Source of the DNA: Rhynchopus sp. YZ270_cl-10
Lineage: Eukaryota; Euglenozoa; Diplonemea; Diplonemida; Diplonemidae
DNA length: 64,000 nucleotides
Direction: 5' to 3'
Assembly: GCA_964035575.1 (NCBI GenBank)
Contig: OZ037833.1
Coordinates: forward strand, 806,001 to 870,000
The position numbers and the translations under genes are program-made. Every line of letters begins with the position of its first letter. Positions within the stretch are counted from its first letter, which is position 1. This document shows, in pieces, positions 1 to 15,000 of this stretch. The notes below the pieces were generated by a model. It had not been told where the DNA came from. It did not search any database and saw only the letters and a list, made by a program, of their open reading frames with translations.

Positions 1-3000
1 GCTAGGGGGCGGAGGGCCAGGTTCTGGCGTGCGACGGCCGTGTGTGTGAGCTGGGGGGTCAGCAGACGTGGGCTTTCCTGGTTGTCGCAGAGTGGGGGCG
101 AGTGCGCAACGATACTAGTTGAGGAACGTGTCCGTGCGCGTGTCGTGCACCAATAGTCATTCACGGAGCTGGCCCACGAGCGTCCCTGCAACGTGGGCTC
201 GCCCCTCGGGAAGTACGGCCCACCCGACAGGCTGTCGTGCGTGAAGGACGGGTTCCCTGTCGATGTCTCTGCCTCTTCCACCAGGTCCGCCACACACTTC
301 GGTCGACCCCACAGCGATTCCCTTATCACCAGCTCTGGCTCGTGCTCTTTGCTTGGAGACGGCTGGTTCCACTCACGCTGCGGTGGTGTGCTGAGTGGTG
401 TGTACGCCGTCTTCGGGCCGCACCAGAGGTCGTTGACGGAACTCGTCCATGTGCGTCCGCGCAGGATAGGGCGTGGCGGGGTGTCGGCTAGGCTGCGTGT
501 GTCCGTGCTCTCCTCCTGTGTGGAGTCGGCGACGGTCGCAGGTCTGCCCCACATAGCCTCCTGCGCAACAAGCTCGCTTTGCGGTGCAGCCGCAGCAGCG
601 TCCTGTGCCCACACCTGCGCCTCCAGCACCTCTGCACGTTGCACAACACTGCGCAGCTCAGCCTCCAACACCTCTGCACGCTGTGCCTGCTCTGCAGCCT
701 CCTGGCGTGCGTCGTGCACAGCCTGCCGCAGGGCCTCCAGCTCGCTGTCCACTTCATCGCCTGCATACGACTCGCGAGGGGAGTGACTGCGCCAGGCAAG
801 ACCCTCCAGGTGCAGGGGCGGCACTGCAGATGCGTCACGGCTGACTGAGCGGGGTGTCGGTGTGTGCACGTCGTCACACGCAGACTCGTCGGACACATCG
901 CCTCCGGTCGCCTGCTGCACCACAGTACCGCTGACTGAATGCAGCACACCCAACGGAGAATCCGTCTGTGCAGTAGTGTGCCAACGTGTCGATTCAACAT
1001 CAACACGTTGGCGCAGGTTCTGCTGCTGTGCCTCCTGTCCATGCAGCGACACAACCTCCACCTCTTCGTCAACGTCAAGGTGGGTAACGTCAGTCTGCGT
1101 ATGTGACATACTCGTTGTGCATGCATCTCTCACGGCAACTGTCTGTGCATGCACTCCTGCTCCATCGTGGATCACTGGACAGCTCCATTCCCACTCATGT
1201 GCGCACAGCGCTGGTGTGCCTTCCAAGGAAACACCAGGCTGTGCAGTGGTGTGCTCTGCAGACTGCTGTTCATGCTGCACAGTGGTATGTTCCGTCGCCA
1301 CCAGGCTTGTTGCCATAAGCGGCAAGACGGTAGCTGTCTGGTCAACATCATGTCCGTCATGTGGAGGTACCTCAGCAGTTGTGCTGTCTGGGAACACAGC
1401 AGATTCCTGGTGTACTGCCACAAGCTCTGACGGAGAGATGCTGTCCACTTCATCAGCAGGCTGTGCAGTGCTGTGCTCTGCAGACACAAGCTTCGTCCTC
1501 AACGTACCAAGCCACTCTTCTTGACTGAGGAGGACAGGCACCTCACCCTTGGGAGGCGCAGCACCCACACGCAGGATCACAACAGCCATGTCTTCCACAG
1601 AAAGGGGACGTGTGTGGCTCCACTCACGGTCAAGGAGTGTCTCGCAGTCGTCTTCAGTAGCAGCGCTGTCAGCGAATATAGCATGTTCGTGCGATGTTGC
1701 CACAAGCTCTGAACCAGTTGTAGCACCAGCAGGCTGTGCAGTGCTGTGCTCTACGAGGCGTGTTATAGAGTCGGCTTCGTGCTCAGGAGTCACAACAGCA
1801 GGTGTGTCGCTCGAGGTGGGCACGTGTTCGGGTGTGCCTTCCACGGAAGCACCATCAGCAGGCTGTGCAGTGCTGTGCTCAACTGACACAAGTCCTGTCT
1901 GCAAAGGCAGAGCATGTCCATGAGATGCTGCCACAAGCTCTGAACGAGTCTCGCTATCCACTTCATCAGCAGGCTGTGCAGTGCTGTGCTCTGCAGACAC
2001 AAGCTTCGTCCTCAACGTACCAAGCCACTCTTCTTGACTGAGGAGGACAGGCACCTCACCCTTGGGAGGTGCAGCACCCACACGCAGGATCACAACAGCC
2101 ATGTCTTCCACAGAAAGGGGACGTGTGTGGCTCCACTCACGGTCAAGGAGTGTCTCGCAGTCGTCCACGTTGTTTAGTGTGTCAAGTACTGATGGAGAGT
2201 CAGTGCCCGCTTCCATAGCAGGCTGTGCGGTGCTGTGTTCCACTGAGACTAGGTGCGTACGTGCTGGTAAAACGTCAGTTGCATTGGCAGGCAACGTAGC
2301 ATCAGTGCTGTGTTCCGCAGCAACAAAGTCCTCTTGCTCTTGTGCCCCTGACACACTGCTGTCTGGTTCAGCAGGCTGTGCAGTGGTGTGTTCAACTGAC
2401 TCAAGATGTGTCGAATGTTCTGCAGGTCTGTGCTCAGAAATCGTGCTGGTCACATCATCACCATCAACGGTTGTCTGAAGCTGCTGCAACACAGTTGTCT
2501 CTGCACCCTGAAGACTCACACTGCTGGTGGATGTCTGCGGCAGCAACAAGGAAGAGTCAGCTTCGTGTTCAGGAGTCACAACAGCAGGTGCGTCGCTCGA
2601 GGTGGGCACGTGTTCGGGTGTGCCTTCCAAGGAAGCACCATCAGCAGGCTGTGCAGTGCTGTGCTCTGCAGACACAAGCTTCGTCCTCAACGTACCAAGC
2701 CACTCTTCTTGACTGAGGAGGACAGGCACCTCACCCTTGGGAGGCGCAGCACCCACACGCAGGATCACAACAGCCATGTCTTCCACAGAAAGGGGACGTG
2801 TGTGGCTCCACTCACGGTCAAGGAGTGTCTCGCAGTCGTCTTCAGTAGCAGCGCTGTCAGCGAATATAGCATGTTCGTACGATGTTGCCACAAGCTCTGA
2901 ACCAGCTGTAGCACCAGCAGGCTGTGCAGTGCTGTGCTCCATAACTACGAGGTGTGTTGCGCGCACATCTGGCACACCATCTTCAGCTTGAGACCCACGT

Positions 3001-6000
3001 GCAAGATCTTCGCCTTCCTGCAGTGCAGCATCAGGATCACCACTTGCAGTCGACACGTTCGCGCTGTCAGGCTCCTCACTCTCAAACTCGTGCACAGCAA
3101 GGTCCACAGGCTCTGTCGTGTGAACTGTGAGTGTGTCGTCTTCTTGGACAGCATCCCTGCTGAGGGGCTGACTCGACTCCCAGTGATGCACACTCAGGGC
3201 CACGTCGTCGTACGAAGCTCTGCGCACTTCGGGTTCCCCCTGGTGCACAGAAGGTGCATCGCCTGGCTGCGGCACTGCTTCCTCTTCCGTAAACACGCTG
3301 GCGCCAACATCCCTACTGCGTGGGGATGTGGAAGCATGCTCCTCAAAAAACAGGTGGGGCAGCACGGCGTCTCCTTCCAATGATGGTGTTCCATCTTCGC
3401 CTACGCAACACGTCTGTGCAGCAGTGGACTCAACGAAAACACGCTCACGCAGGTTCTGCTGCTGTACCTCCTGTCCATGCAGCGACACACTCGATTCACT
3501 GGGAGAGCGCGCACGCGTGTCGTGCCCTGCAGGTGGCACAGGTGCAACGTCGTCACTGGAGGTGCTTGAGGCAGAAGCAACAAACTCTCTCCTGCGCTGG
3601 CGATGCTCTGCCGTCCGCTCCTCGAGTACGTGCTTCCACATCGATCCTGTCGACACAGAGGATGGCGACTGTGGCACGTTCTGTGACGATGTTGTGCCCT
3701 TCAGCTCAACACCTGTACGTTGCACAACACTGCGCAGCTCAGCCTCCAACACCTCTGCACGCTGTGCCTGCTCTGCAGCCTCCTGGCGTGCGTCGTGCAC
3801 AGCCTGCCGCAGGGCCTCCAGCTCGCTGTCCACTTCATCGCCTTCATAAGCGTGCTGTGGGCTTGCATAACGCCACGAGCCTCCCTCAAGGCACACTGCT
3901 GGCGCACTGGCACACGACTGCGGCGAAGTGGCAACAAAGGTCGCTTCACGGATCAACGAAAGCGCTTCTGGCGACACGTGCCCACTGCGAACAAGGTCCA
4001 GCACACACTGCAGAAGGGTGTCGGCATCCTGTGGCACGCTTGAAGCATGCGCGTGTCCCAAGAGAACAGGACAGTCGTGCGATGTGTGCAAGCTCCCCTC
4101 TCTTGATGTACGACTGTGCGGCTCATCACCATCTTCATCTTGAGACCCACGTGCAAGATCTTCGCCTTCCTGCAGTGCAGCATCAGGATCACCACTTGCA
4201 GTCGACACGTTCGCGCTGTCAGGCTCCTCACTCTCAAACTCGTGCACAGCAAGGTCCACAGGCTCTGTCTTGTGAACTGTGAGTGTGTCGTCTTCACCAT
4301 TCACAACCGAAGTGTCTGGTTCATGTGTCACATGCTCGGAACGTTCATCAGCAACAGTTGTCTGCAGCTGCTGCGACACAGTCGTCTCTGCACCCTGAAG
4401 ACTCACACTGCTGGTGGATGTCTGCGGCAGCAACAAGGAAGAGTCGGCTTCGTGTTCAGGAGTCACAACAGCAGGTGCGTCGCTCGAGGTGGGCACGTGT
4501 TCGGGTGTGCCTTCTAAAGAGGCATCATCAGTGCGCTCCGCCACGGACATCACTTCTGCACTGCTGTGCTCCGGGAAGCTTGAGTCACTCTTGGACACGT
4601 CGTCGCCTGCTGCAGCTGCGACAAGCTGGGGTGGGTGCTGCACTGGGGACTGCAGCGACCGTGGTGTGGCGGTGCCAAAGTCGCTGCCGAAGAGAGGCGA
4701 CTGGCGGACTGCGGTGTTGGTGGGACTGGGCGAGGCGCTGAGTGTGCCTGAGACACGCCGGACAAGGTTGTAGCACTCTTCGCGTAGACGGTGCATCTCG
4801 TCCTCGATCTCCTGTGTGTCGTAGGGCACGTGGCTCTGCTTGGAGCCCCACTCCGTCGCCACGAGGTCCACACTCGTGGAGGCACCGCTCTGCACAGCCA
4901 CAGAGAGCGTGTCGTGCCCTGCCCACGTCAGCCCCGTCTGTGTCATCGTGTGCACCCCCGCCTCGTGCCTCATCGCAAGCACAGTCTGCGTGCGCTCCAT
5001 CAACTCCGTGCACTCCTCTCGCAGACGTTCCGCAGACGTCGCGTCAGCAGAGCTTTGCTGCGAGGTCTGGTCATGGTGGCGTGGTAGTGGTGACTTGCAG
5101 TGCTGCCACTCCCAGCCCGTCGCACGCAGTGTAGGTGCTGTGCCATGCTGTGTGCCGACATCGCGTGTGCACGGTGCGGCAGTGTCGGCGGGGGGCAGCT
5201 GTGCATGCATCATGTCGACCTCACCTGCCAGTCGGACACAGGTGCTGCGTAGTTCCTGCACGTCGTGCACGGGTACGTAGGTTGTGTCCAGGTCGCGTGC
5301 CCAACTCCATTCGAAGACAGTCAATACGACCTCTGGGTCATGCTCAGAGGATGTGTCGTGCTGTCCCGTGATGTGCGTGTCTGACGAGAGTGCAAAGCTA
5401 GACACCGCATCGCCGTTCCTATGTGCGGCGAGATACTCCATGTTGTCCTGAGGGATGTGCATCGTTGTCTCGCTCGTGTTCAGTGTGAGTGCAGGCTGTG
5501 CGGTGTCGCGCTCAACTGGAACAAGGGATGTCGGCGCTGGTGCCCCCGTGGTTGTGTTGTCAGGGGATAACCCATGCTCGTGTGCAAGTTCAGCAGGGTA
5601 TTGGATATCCACTTCATCAGCAGGTTGTGCAGTGCTGTGCTCTGCAGACACAAGCTTCGTCCTCAACGTACCAAGCCACTCTCCTTGACTGAGGAGGACA
5701 GGCACCTCACCCTTGGGAGGTGCAGCACCCACACGCAGGATCACAACAGCCATGTCTTCCACAGAAAGGGGACGTGTGTGGCTCCACTCACGGTCAAGGA
5801 GTGTCTCGCAGTCGTCCACGTTGTTTAGTGTGTCAAGTACTGATGGAGAGTCAGTGCCCGCTTCCATAGCAGGCTGTGCGGTGCTGTGTTCCACTGAGAC
5901 TAGGTGTGTACGTGCTGGTAAAACGTCAGTTGCATTGGCAGGCAACGTAGCATCGGTGCTGTGTTCCGCAGCAACAAACCTTGTTACGTGCAGGACGCTC

Positions 6001-9000
6001 GCTTCAGCATCTTCAGCTTGAGACCTACGCGCAAGATCTCCCCTTTCCACAGGCTCCGTCTTTTGAACCGCGGGTGTGTCGTCTTCACCATTCACAACCG
6101 AAGTGCCTGGTTCATGTGTCTCGCTCATGAGCTCGGAACGTGCGCCAGCAACGGTTGTCTGAGGATTCTGCAACACAGTTGTCTCTGCACCCTGAAGACT
6201 CACACTGCTGGTGGATGTCTGCGGCAGCAACAAGGAAGAGTCAGCTTCGTGTTCAGGAGTCACAACAGCAGGTGCGTCGCTCGAAGTGGGCACGTGTTGG
6301 GGTGTGCCTTCCAAGGAAGCACCATCAGCAGGCTGTGCAGTGGTGTGTTCTGCAAAAGTCACTGATTTGTGTTCCACTGACTCAAGTCCTACAGATTGTG
6401 AAGCCACGAGTTCCTGGCCAGCAAGACTCACTGTTGTGCCATCCTGTGCAACGTTTGCTACAGACTCAGTTGCTTCCAACACAGTGACATCGGCAGGTTG
6501 TGTAGTGTTGTGCTCAACTGACTCAAGGCTTGCTTCTTGTTGCAAAGTCACATCATCAGTTGTGCTGTCAGGGAACACTGCATGTTCATGCGATGTTGCC
6601 GCAAGCTGTGAACGAGCGTAGCTCTTTACTGCAGGCTGTGCATCCTCCTTACCCTGCATGGCAAAGCTTCTGTCTGTTGGCATAACTCCGTCGTTGCCGT
6701 GCACGAGAGCAGAGGAAGACAATGCATCGGTTTGCACTGCACACGACACAGTTGCAACACCTGTGTTGCTCGTGGCACGGCTCTCTGGGCGGTTCCACTG
6801 CCTCTGCCGCGAATACAGCACGACAGTTGAGAGTGTTGCTGTGAGACGTGCGTCCTCACCCCGAATGTCCGTAGGCTGCTCTGCAGCGGACACCTCAAGC
6901 ACCGGACTGTACCCTGTCGCAGCAGGCTGTGCACTGCTGTGCTCAACTCCCATGAGAAGTGTCGCAGGCTGCGAAGGCAAAACAGCAGCGGAAGGTGGAG
7001 ATGGAACATACTCGCGTGATACAGGCGGAAGAGAGTCAGTGTCGGCAGGCTGTGCCGTGCTGTGTCCCACAAACCTTGTAACGTGCAGTACGCTCGCGTC
7101 ATCATCTTTAGTGAGTGTGTCGTCTTCACCCTTCACAACCGAGGTGTCTCGTGCATGTGTCCCGCTCAGAATGTGCTCGGAACGTGCATCAGCAACGGTT
7201 GTCTGAAGCTGCGACACTGTCGTCTCTGCACCCACAAGCTCCATGCCGTTGCCATCCTGTGTCACACTCCTGCCTTCAACTGACACTTCCGGTACAGTGG
7301 CATCAGCAGGCTGTGAAGTGGTGTGTTCTGCAGACACAAGACTTGGTGCGGGCTGCGATGGCAAAACCTCAGTTGTCTCGTCAACGGTGTCGGAACGTGG
7401 TTTCTCAGTTGTGCCAGGGGACACAGCATGCTCGTGCGAGGCTGCTACAAGCTCTGAACGAGAGGCACTGTCTGGTTCAGCAGGCTGTGCAGTGTTGTGC
7501 TCAACTGACTCAAAGATTGTCGAATGTTCTGCAGGTCTGTGCTCAGAAATCGTGCTGGTCACATCAACACCATCAACGGTTGTCTGAAGCTGCTGCAACA
7601 CAGTCGTCTCTGCACCCTGAAGACTCACACTGCTGGTGGATGTCTGCGGCAGCAACAAGGAAGAGTCAGCTTCGTGTTCAGGAGTCACAACAGCAGGTGT
7701 GTCGCTCGAGGTGGGCACGTGTTGGGGTGTGCCTTCCAAGGAAGCACCATCAGCAGGCTGTGCAGTGGTGTGTTCTGCAAAAGTCACTGATTTGTGTTCC
7801 ACTGACTCAAGTCCTACAGATTGTGAAACTACAAGTTCCTGGCCTGCAAGACTCACTGCAGCACCGTCCAGTGCGTTTGCTGTGGACTCAGTTGCTTCCA
7901 ACACAGTGGCATCAGCAGGCTGTGCAGTGTTGTGCTCAACTGACCCAAGCCCTGCCTGCAAGGGCACATCATCAGCTGTGCTGTCAGGTGACACAGCATG
8001 TTCATGTGATGCTGCCACAAGATCTGAACGAGTCTCGCTGTCCACTTCATCAGCAGGTTGTGCAGTGCTGTGCTCTGCAGACACAAGCTTCGTCCTCAAC
8101 GTACCAAGCCACTCTTCTTGACTGAGGAGGACAGGCACCTCACCCTTGGGAGGCGCAGCACCCACACGCAGGATCACAACAGCCATGTCCTCCACAGAAA
8201 GGGGACGTGTGTGGCTCCACTCACGGCCAAGCAAAAGCGTCTCCGGGCCCTCCAGGTAGTTGCGGATAGCGCTCATGCTTGCGTTGTAGTCATCCTCGCT
8301 CTGCGGGTCTTGGGTGTGCTGCCTTCTGAACTGACTCTCGAGCCAGGCGAGACGCTCCTCCACTGAGCCCTTCCACACACCACTGCTGTCCATTCCTTGG
8401 GCTACGACATGTGTCCGCTCGTGCGTGGTTAGTTTCTCGGGTGCATCTGCCACCAGGGACTGCAGGTACTCCACATCCGCCGTCTCCGAGAGCAGAAAGC
8501 TACGGTCATCTTCTGATCCTTCCACACCTACATCTGCAGGTAGCCCCGCATGCAGTGTCCCCTCTAGCAAATGCTCCGGCGATACGCGAGACGCTCGGAT
8601 TTCTTCAGAACGTTGCAAAACGGTCCCTGCACCCTGCGCCCTAGTGTCTGTCTGCGGCAGCAAAAATGGAGAGTAGTCCCCACGCACAGAGGTCGCAATA
8701 GGTGTAGCAACGGAAGGCTCCCGTTGGGGTGTGCCTTCCAAGGCAACACCATCAGCAGGGTGTGCAGTGGTGTGCTCTGCAGATGCGAGAATCGTTGCAG
8801 CGAGTGGTGGCGAACCATGTCCTGTCTGGGAAGCGTTGTCGGAACGTGGAGTCTCAGCAGCTGGGCTGCCAGGGGACACAGCATGCTCGTGGTGTGCAGA
8901 GGAGGCACCGTCTGCTTCAGCAGCAGGCTGTGCACTGCCGTGCTCCGCAGCAACAAGGCTTGTGACGTCCTCCTGTCCTCCTGACACACAGCTGTCTGCA

Positions 9001-12000
9001 TCATCCACATGCTCTGCAGGTCTGTGCTCAGAAGGCGTGCTCTGGGTCACTTCTGTTCCTTCAATAAGCGGCTGAAGTTGTTGCACCACAGTCGTCTCTG
9101 CACCTTCAAGACTCACTGCAGCACTGTCCAGTACGTTTGTTGTGGACTCAGTTGCTTCCAACACAGTGGCATCAGCAGGCTGTGCAGTGTTGTGCTCAAC
9201 TGACTCAAGGCTTGTTGCGGGTTGCGAAGGCACATCATCAGCTGTGCTGTCAGGGAACACAGCATGTTCATGTGATGCTGCAACAAGCTCTGAGCGAGTC
9301 TCGCTGTCTGCTTCAGAAGCAGGCTGTGCTGTGTGCTCCGCAAGCGTTGCGTTCGTCACGTCTGCAGTGTCTGTTGTCTGAAGCTGCTGCAACACAGTTG
9401 TCTCTGCACCCTGAAGACTCACACTGCTGGTGGATGTCTGCGGCAGCAACAAGGAAGAGTCGGCTTCGTGTTCAGGAGTCACAACAGCAGGTGTGTCGCT
9501 CGAGGTGGGCACGTGTTCGGGTGTGCCTTCCACGGAAGCACCATCAGCAGGCTGTGCGGTGGTGTGCTCTGCAGACACAAGGCTTGTAGCAGACTGCGAA
9601 GGCAAAACGTCAGTTGTTTCGTCGGTGTTGTCAGAACGTGGCTTCTCAGCAGCTGTGCTGTCAGGTGAGAGAGCATGTTCGTGGTGCACTGCCACAAGCT
9701 CTGAACGAGTCTCGCCGTCCATTTCAGCAGCAGGCTGTGCAGTGCCGTGCTCAACTGACTCAAGGCTTGTTGAATGTTCTGCAGGTCTGTGCTCAGAAGT
9801 AATGCTGGTCACATCATCACCATCAACGGTTGTCTGAAGCTGCTGCAACACAGTTGTCTCTGCACCCTGAAGACTCACACTGCTGGTGGATGTCTGCGGC
9901 AGCAACAAGGAAGAGTCAGCTTCGTGTTCAGGAGTCACAACAGCAGGTGCGTCGCACGAGGTGGGCACGTGTTCGGGTGTGCCTTCCAAGGAAGCACCAT
10001 CGGCAGGTTGTGCAGTGCTGTACTCTGCAGACACAAGGCTTGTTCCATCCTGCGCTGACACTTGCTCAGGGGTGCGGATGCCTTGCAGGGCACCGTCCTC
10101 TGAAGCAGGGAGACTAGTCGTTCTATCCTCGTTGACTGTAATGGACGTCCCCGTGGCAACAACGGCGTTCACCTGAGCAACTGCCCCTTCCAGACCTTCA
10201 GTGGCACCCGGGCTTACATCTCTATCGTAGACCACAGCAGCTGGTGTCGAGGGAGACGTTGCAAATGTTGGCGGCGAAGTGGCAACAAAAGTCGCTTCAC
10301 GGATCAACGAAAGCGCTTCTGGCGACACGTGCCCACTGCGCACAAGGTCCAGCACACACTGCAGAAGGGTGTCGGCATCCTGTGGCACGCTTGAAGCATG
10401 CGCGTGTCCCAAGAGAACAGGACAGTCGTGCGATGTGTGCAAGCACCCCTCTCTTGACGTACGACTGTGCGGCTCATCACCATCTTCAGCTTGAGACCCG
10501 CGTGCAAGATCTTCGCCTTCCTGCAGACTCTCAAACTCGTGCACAGCAAGGTCCACAGGCTCTGTCGTGTGAACTGTGAGTGTGTCGTCTTCACCATTCA
10601 CAACCGAAGTGTCTGGTTCATGTGTCACATGCTCGGAACGTTCATCAGCAACAGTTGTCTGCAGCTGCTGCGACACAGTCGTCTCTGCACCCACAAGATC
10701 CATGCCGTTGCCATCCTGTGTCACACTCCTGCCTTCAACTGACACTTCCGGTACAGTGGCATCAGCAGGCTGTGAAGTGTTGTGCTCTGCAGACACAAGA
10801 CTTGGTGCGGGCTGCGATGGCAAAACTTCAGTTGTCTCGTCAACGTTCTCGGAAAATGGCAACACGGGTAAGCTGTCAGAGAGCTCTGGTCGAGAGCAAC
10901 TGGCTGCTTCAGAAGCAGGCTGTAGAGTTGTGCTGTCAGGTGAGAGAGCATGCTCGTCAAGCTCTGAACGAGCGTCGCCGTCCATTTCAGCAGCAGGCTG
11001 TGCAGTGCTGTGCTCTGCAGCAACAAGGCTTGTGACGTCCTCCTGTCCTCCTGACACACAGCTGTCTGCATCATCCACATGCTCTGCAGGTCTGTGCTCA
11101 GAAGGCGTGCTCTGGGTCACTTCTGTTCCTTCAATAAGCGGCTGAAGTTGTTGCACCACAGTCGTCTCTGCACCTTCAAGACTCACTGCAGCACCGTCCA
11201 GTACGTTTGTTGTGGACTCAGTTGCTTCTAACACAGTGGAATCAGCAGGCTGTGCAGTGTTGTGCTCAACTGACTCAAGGTTTGTTGCAGGTTGCGAAGG
11301 CACATCATCAGCTGTGCTGTCAGGGAACACAGCATGTTCATGCGATGCTGCAACAAGCTCTGAACGAGTCTCGCTGTCTGCTTCAGAAGCAGGCTGTGCT
11401 GTGTGCTCTGCAAGCGTTGCGTTCGTCACGTCTGCAGTGTCTGTTGTCTGAAGCTGCTGCAACACAGTTGTCTCTGCACCCTGAAGACTCACACTGCTGG
11501 TGGATGTCTGCGGCAGCAACAAGGAAGAGTCGGCGGGTTCTTCGTGTTCAGGAGTCACAACAGCAGGTGTGTCGCTGGAGGTGGGCACGTGTTGGGGTGT
11601 GCCTTCCAAGGAAGCACCGTCAGCAGGCTGTGCAGTGCTGTGCTCTGCAGACACAAGGCTTGTTGCGGACTCTTGCTGCAAAACGTCAGTTGCCTCCTCG
11701 TCAGCATTGTCGGAACGTGGCTTCTCAGCAGTTGTGCTGCCAGGGGACACAGCATGCTCGTGGTGTGCAGAGGAGGCACCGTCTGCTTCAGCAGCAGGCT
11801 GTGCACTGCCGTGCTCCGCAGCAACAAGGCTTGTGACGTCCTCCTGTCCTCCTGACACACAGCTGTCTGCATCATCCACATGCTCTGCAGGTCTGTGCTC
11901 AGAAGGCGTGCTCTGGGACCCTTCTGTTCCTTCAATAAGCGGCTGAAGTTGTTGCACCACAGTCGTCTCTGCACCTTCAAGACTCACTGCAGCACTGTCC

Positions 12001-15000
12001 AGTACGTTTGTTGTGGACTCAGTTGCTTCCAACACAGTGGCATCAGCAGGGTGTGCAGTGTTGTGTTCCGCAGTGACGAGGCTGGCTTCTTGTTGCGAAG
12101 GTACAGACTCAACTGCACTGTGCAAGACAACCTCTGACGAATCTACACCGACGTTGTGTTCTGCAACTGAGGCACCCTCTTCTTCTTCCTCCAAATGCGT
12201 GCACACGTCGTCTGCATGATCATCGGCAGTGTCACGGTGTGTGGGCGTAGCAGTCGCTGTGTCTTGGAGAGGCAGAACAGCAACGTCGCCTTCATTGTCA
12301 CCCACGAGGGTGCACTCATGCACGCGAAGTACCACAGCACTGCCTCGCTGCTCAGGAGAGCACAACGCTGCTGTCGACTCAAAGAGCAAAGGTGCAGCCG
12401 TTGTCTCCGTCATCGTGCACGCATCGTGCCACATGTGAGGACTCTCTTCTGCATCATCGGACACGTGCGAATGCAGATAAGCTGGTGCCGAATGACCTGA
12501 GTCATCCTGTGTGTCACGTTCTCCGGCACTGCCCACGTCCACAACATGTGGTGTAGTAGCTGCGACAACTCCCTGCTGCAAATGCGCTGCTGCCTCTGTC
12601 AACTCTGCCACAGCGCCAGGAGACATCGGAGAAGCAATCGCGAGTTCCTGGCCAGCAAGACTCACTGTTGTGTCATCCTGTGCGGTGTTTGTTGTGGACT
12701 CAGTTGCTTCCAACACAGTGGCATCAGCAAGCTGTGCAGTGTTGTGCTCAACTGACTCAAGGCTTGTTGCAGGTTGCGGAGGCACATCATCAGCTGTGCT
12801 GTCAGGGAACACAGCATGTTCATGTGATGCTGAAACAAGATCTGAACGAGTCTCGCTGTCTGCTTCAGAAGCAGGCTGTGCTGTGTGCTCTGCAAGCGTT
12901 GCGTTCGTCACGTCTGCAGTGTCTGTCTGAAGTTTCTGCAACACAGTGGTCTCTGCACCCTGAAGACTCACACTGCTGGTGGATGTCTGCGGCAGCAACA
13001 AGGAAGAGTCAGCTTCGTGTTCAGGAGTCACAACAGCAGGTGTGTCGCTCGAGGTGGGCACGTGTTCTGGTGTGCCTTCCAAGGAAGCACCATCAGCAGG
13101 CTGTGCAGTGCTGTGCTCTGCAGACACAAGGCTTGTTGCATGCTCTGCAGGTCTGTGCTCAGAAATCGTGCTGGTCACATCTGCATCATCAACGGTTGTC
13201 TGAACCTGCTGCAACACATTCACAACACCTTCAAGACTCACTGCTGCGCCAGCCGGTACACTTGCTGTGGACTCAGTTGCTTCCAACACAGTGGCATCAG
13301 CAGGCTGTGCGGTGGTGTGTTCTGCAGACACAAGGCTTGTTGCGGACTGCGAAGGCAAAACGTCAGTTGTCCCGTCGGTGTTGTCAGAACGTGGCTTCTC
13401 AGCGGTTGTGCTGCCAGGTGAGAGAGCATGTTCGTGGTGCACTGCCACAAGCTCTGAACGAGTGTCGCCGTCCATTTCAGCAGCAAGCTGTGCACTGCTG
13501 TGCTCCGCAGCAACAAGGCTTGTGACGTCCTCCTGTCCTCCTGACACACAGCTGTCTGCATCATCTGCCACAGGGTGTTCCTGTACTGTGTGTGAGGCAC
13601 TTACCTTGCCAGCAAGACTCACTCCTGTTCCATGCTGTGGTGAGTTTGCTACAGACTCAGTTGCTTCCAACACAGTGGCATCAGCAGGCTGTGCAGTGTT
13701 GTGCTCAACTGACTCAAGGCTTGTTGCAGGTTGCGAAGGCACATCATCAGCTGTGCTGTCAGGGAACACAGCATGTTCATGTGATGCTGAAACAAGATCT
13801 GAACGAGTCTCGCTGTCTGCTTCAGAAGCAGGCTGTGCTGTGTGCTCCGCAAGCGTTGCGTTCGTCACGTCTGCAGTGTCTGTTGTCTGAAGCTGCTGCA
13901 ACACAGTGGTCTCTGCACCCTGAAGACTCACACTGCTGGTGGATGTCTGCGGCAGCAACAAGGAAGAGTCGGCTTCGTGCTCAGGAGTCACAACAGCAGG
14001 TGCGTCGCTCGAGGTGGGCACGTGTTCGGGTGTGCCTTCCAAGGAAGCACCGTCAGCAGGCTGTGCAGTGCTGTGCTCTGCAGACACAAGGCTTGTTGCA
14101 TGCTCTGCAGGTCTGTGCTCAGAAATCGTGCTGGTCACATCTGCATCATCAACGGTTGTCTGAACCTGCTGCAACACATTCACAACACCTTCAAGACTCA
14201 CTGCTGCGCCAGCCGGTACACTTGCTGTGGACTCAGTTGCTTCCAACACAGTGGCATCCGCATTGCTCACTAGCGTTGACAGAGCATCACCTGATGTGGC
14301 AGCAGCCGTGTCATGACCTGCAGGTTCGTCCTTGTGGTCACTTCCTGGCTCGTCCGGGGGCTTGGTATGTGGAACGTCACTGACAGTGCCGTACACGTCT
14401 GTTGATGGCGATACTGCTGTAGTAGCCACCTCTTCTGTGGTAGGGTCGTCGTGCATTGCAGGCACGACGTCGTCGTGCACGGAGACGGCAACCCTGTGCT
14501 GCGGCAGTGCAACGTCCTCAAAGGCGGGCACGTTCGCATGCACTACACCTACACCCACACCGTCGCCCACGGTCAGCGGATCGAAGAACGGATGTACCTG
14601 GTACTCAGCAAAGACGTCCGTCTGTACGCCCATATCCACAGTACACACACTGCACTGTACCTCTACGTCGTTGTACGCCTCGCGTATGAGACGTTCCTCA
14701 GTAGCACTGTCAAGAGTGACGTTCTCCGCGAACGGGGCGCAGGTGACTGCGTTGTGCTCTGACTCAATGGTGCTTGCAGGCTGCGAAGGTGCAGTGCCAG
14801 GGGACACAGCATGCTCGTGGTGTGCAGAGGAGGCACCTTCAAGACTCACTGCAGCACCGTCCAGTACGTTTGTTGTGGACTCAGTTGCTTCCAACACAGT
14901 GGCATCAGCAGGCTGTGCAGTGTTGTGCTCAACTGACTCAAGGCTTGTTGCGGGTTGCGGAGGCACATCATCAGCTGTGCTGTCAGGGAACACAGCATGT

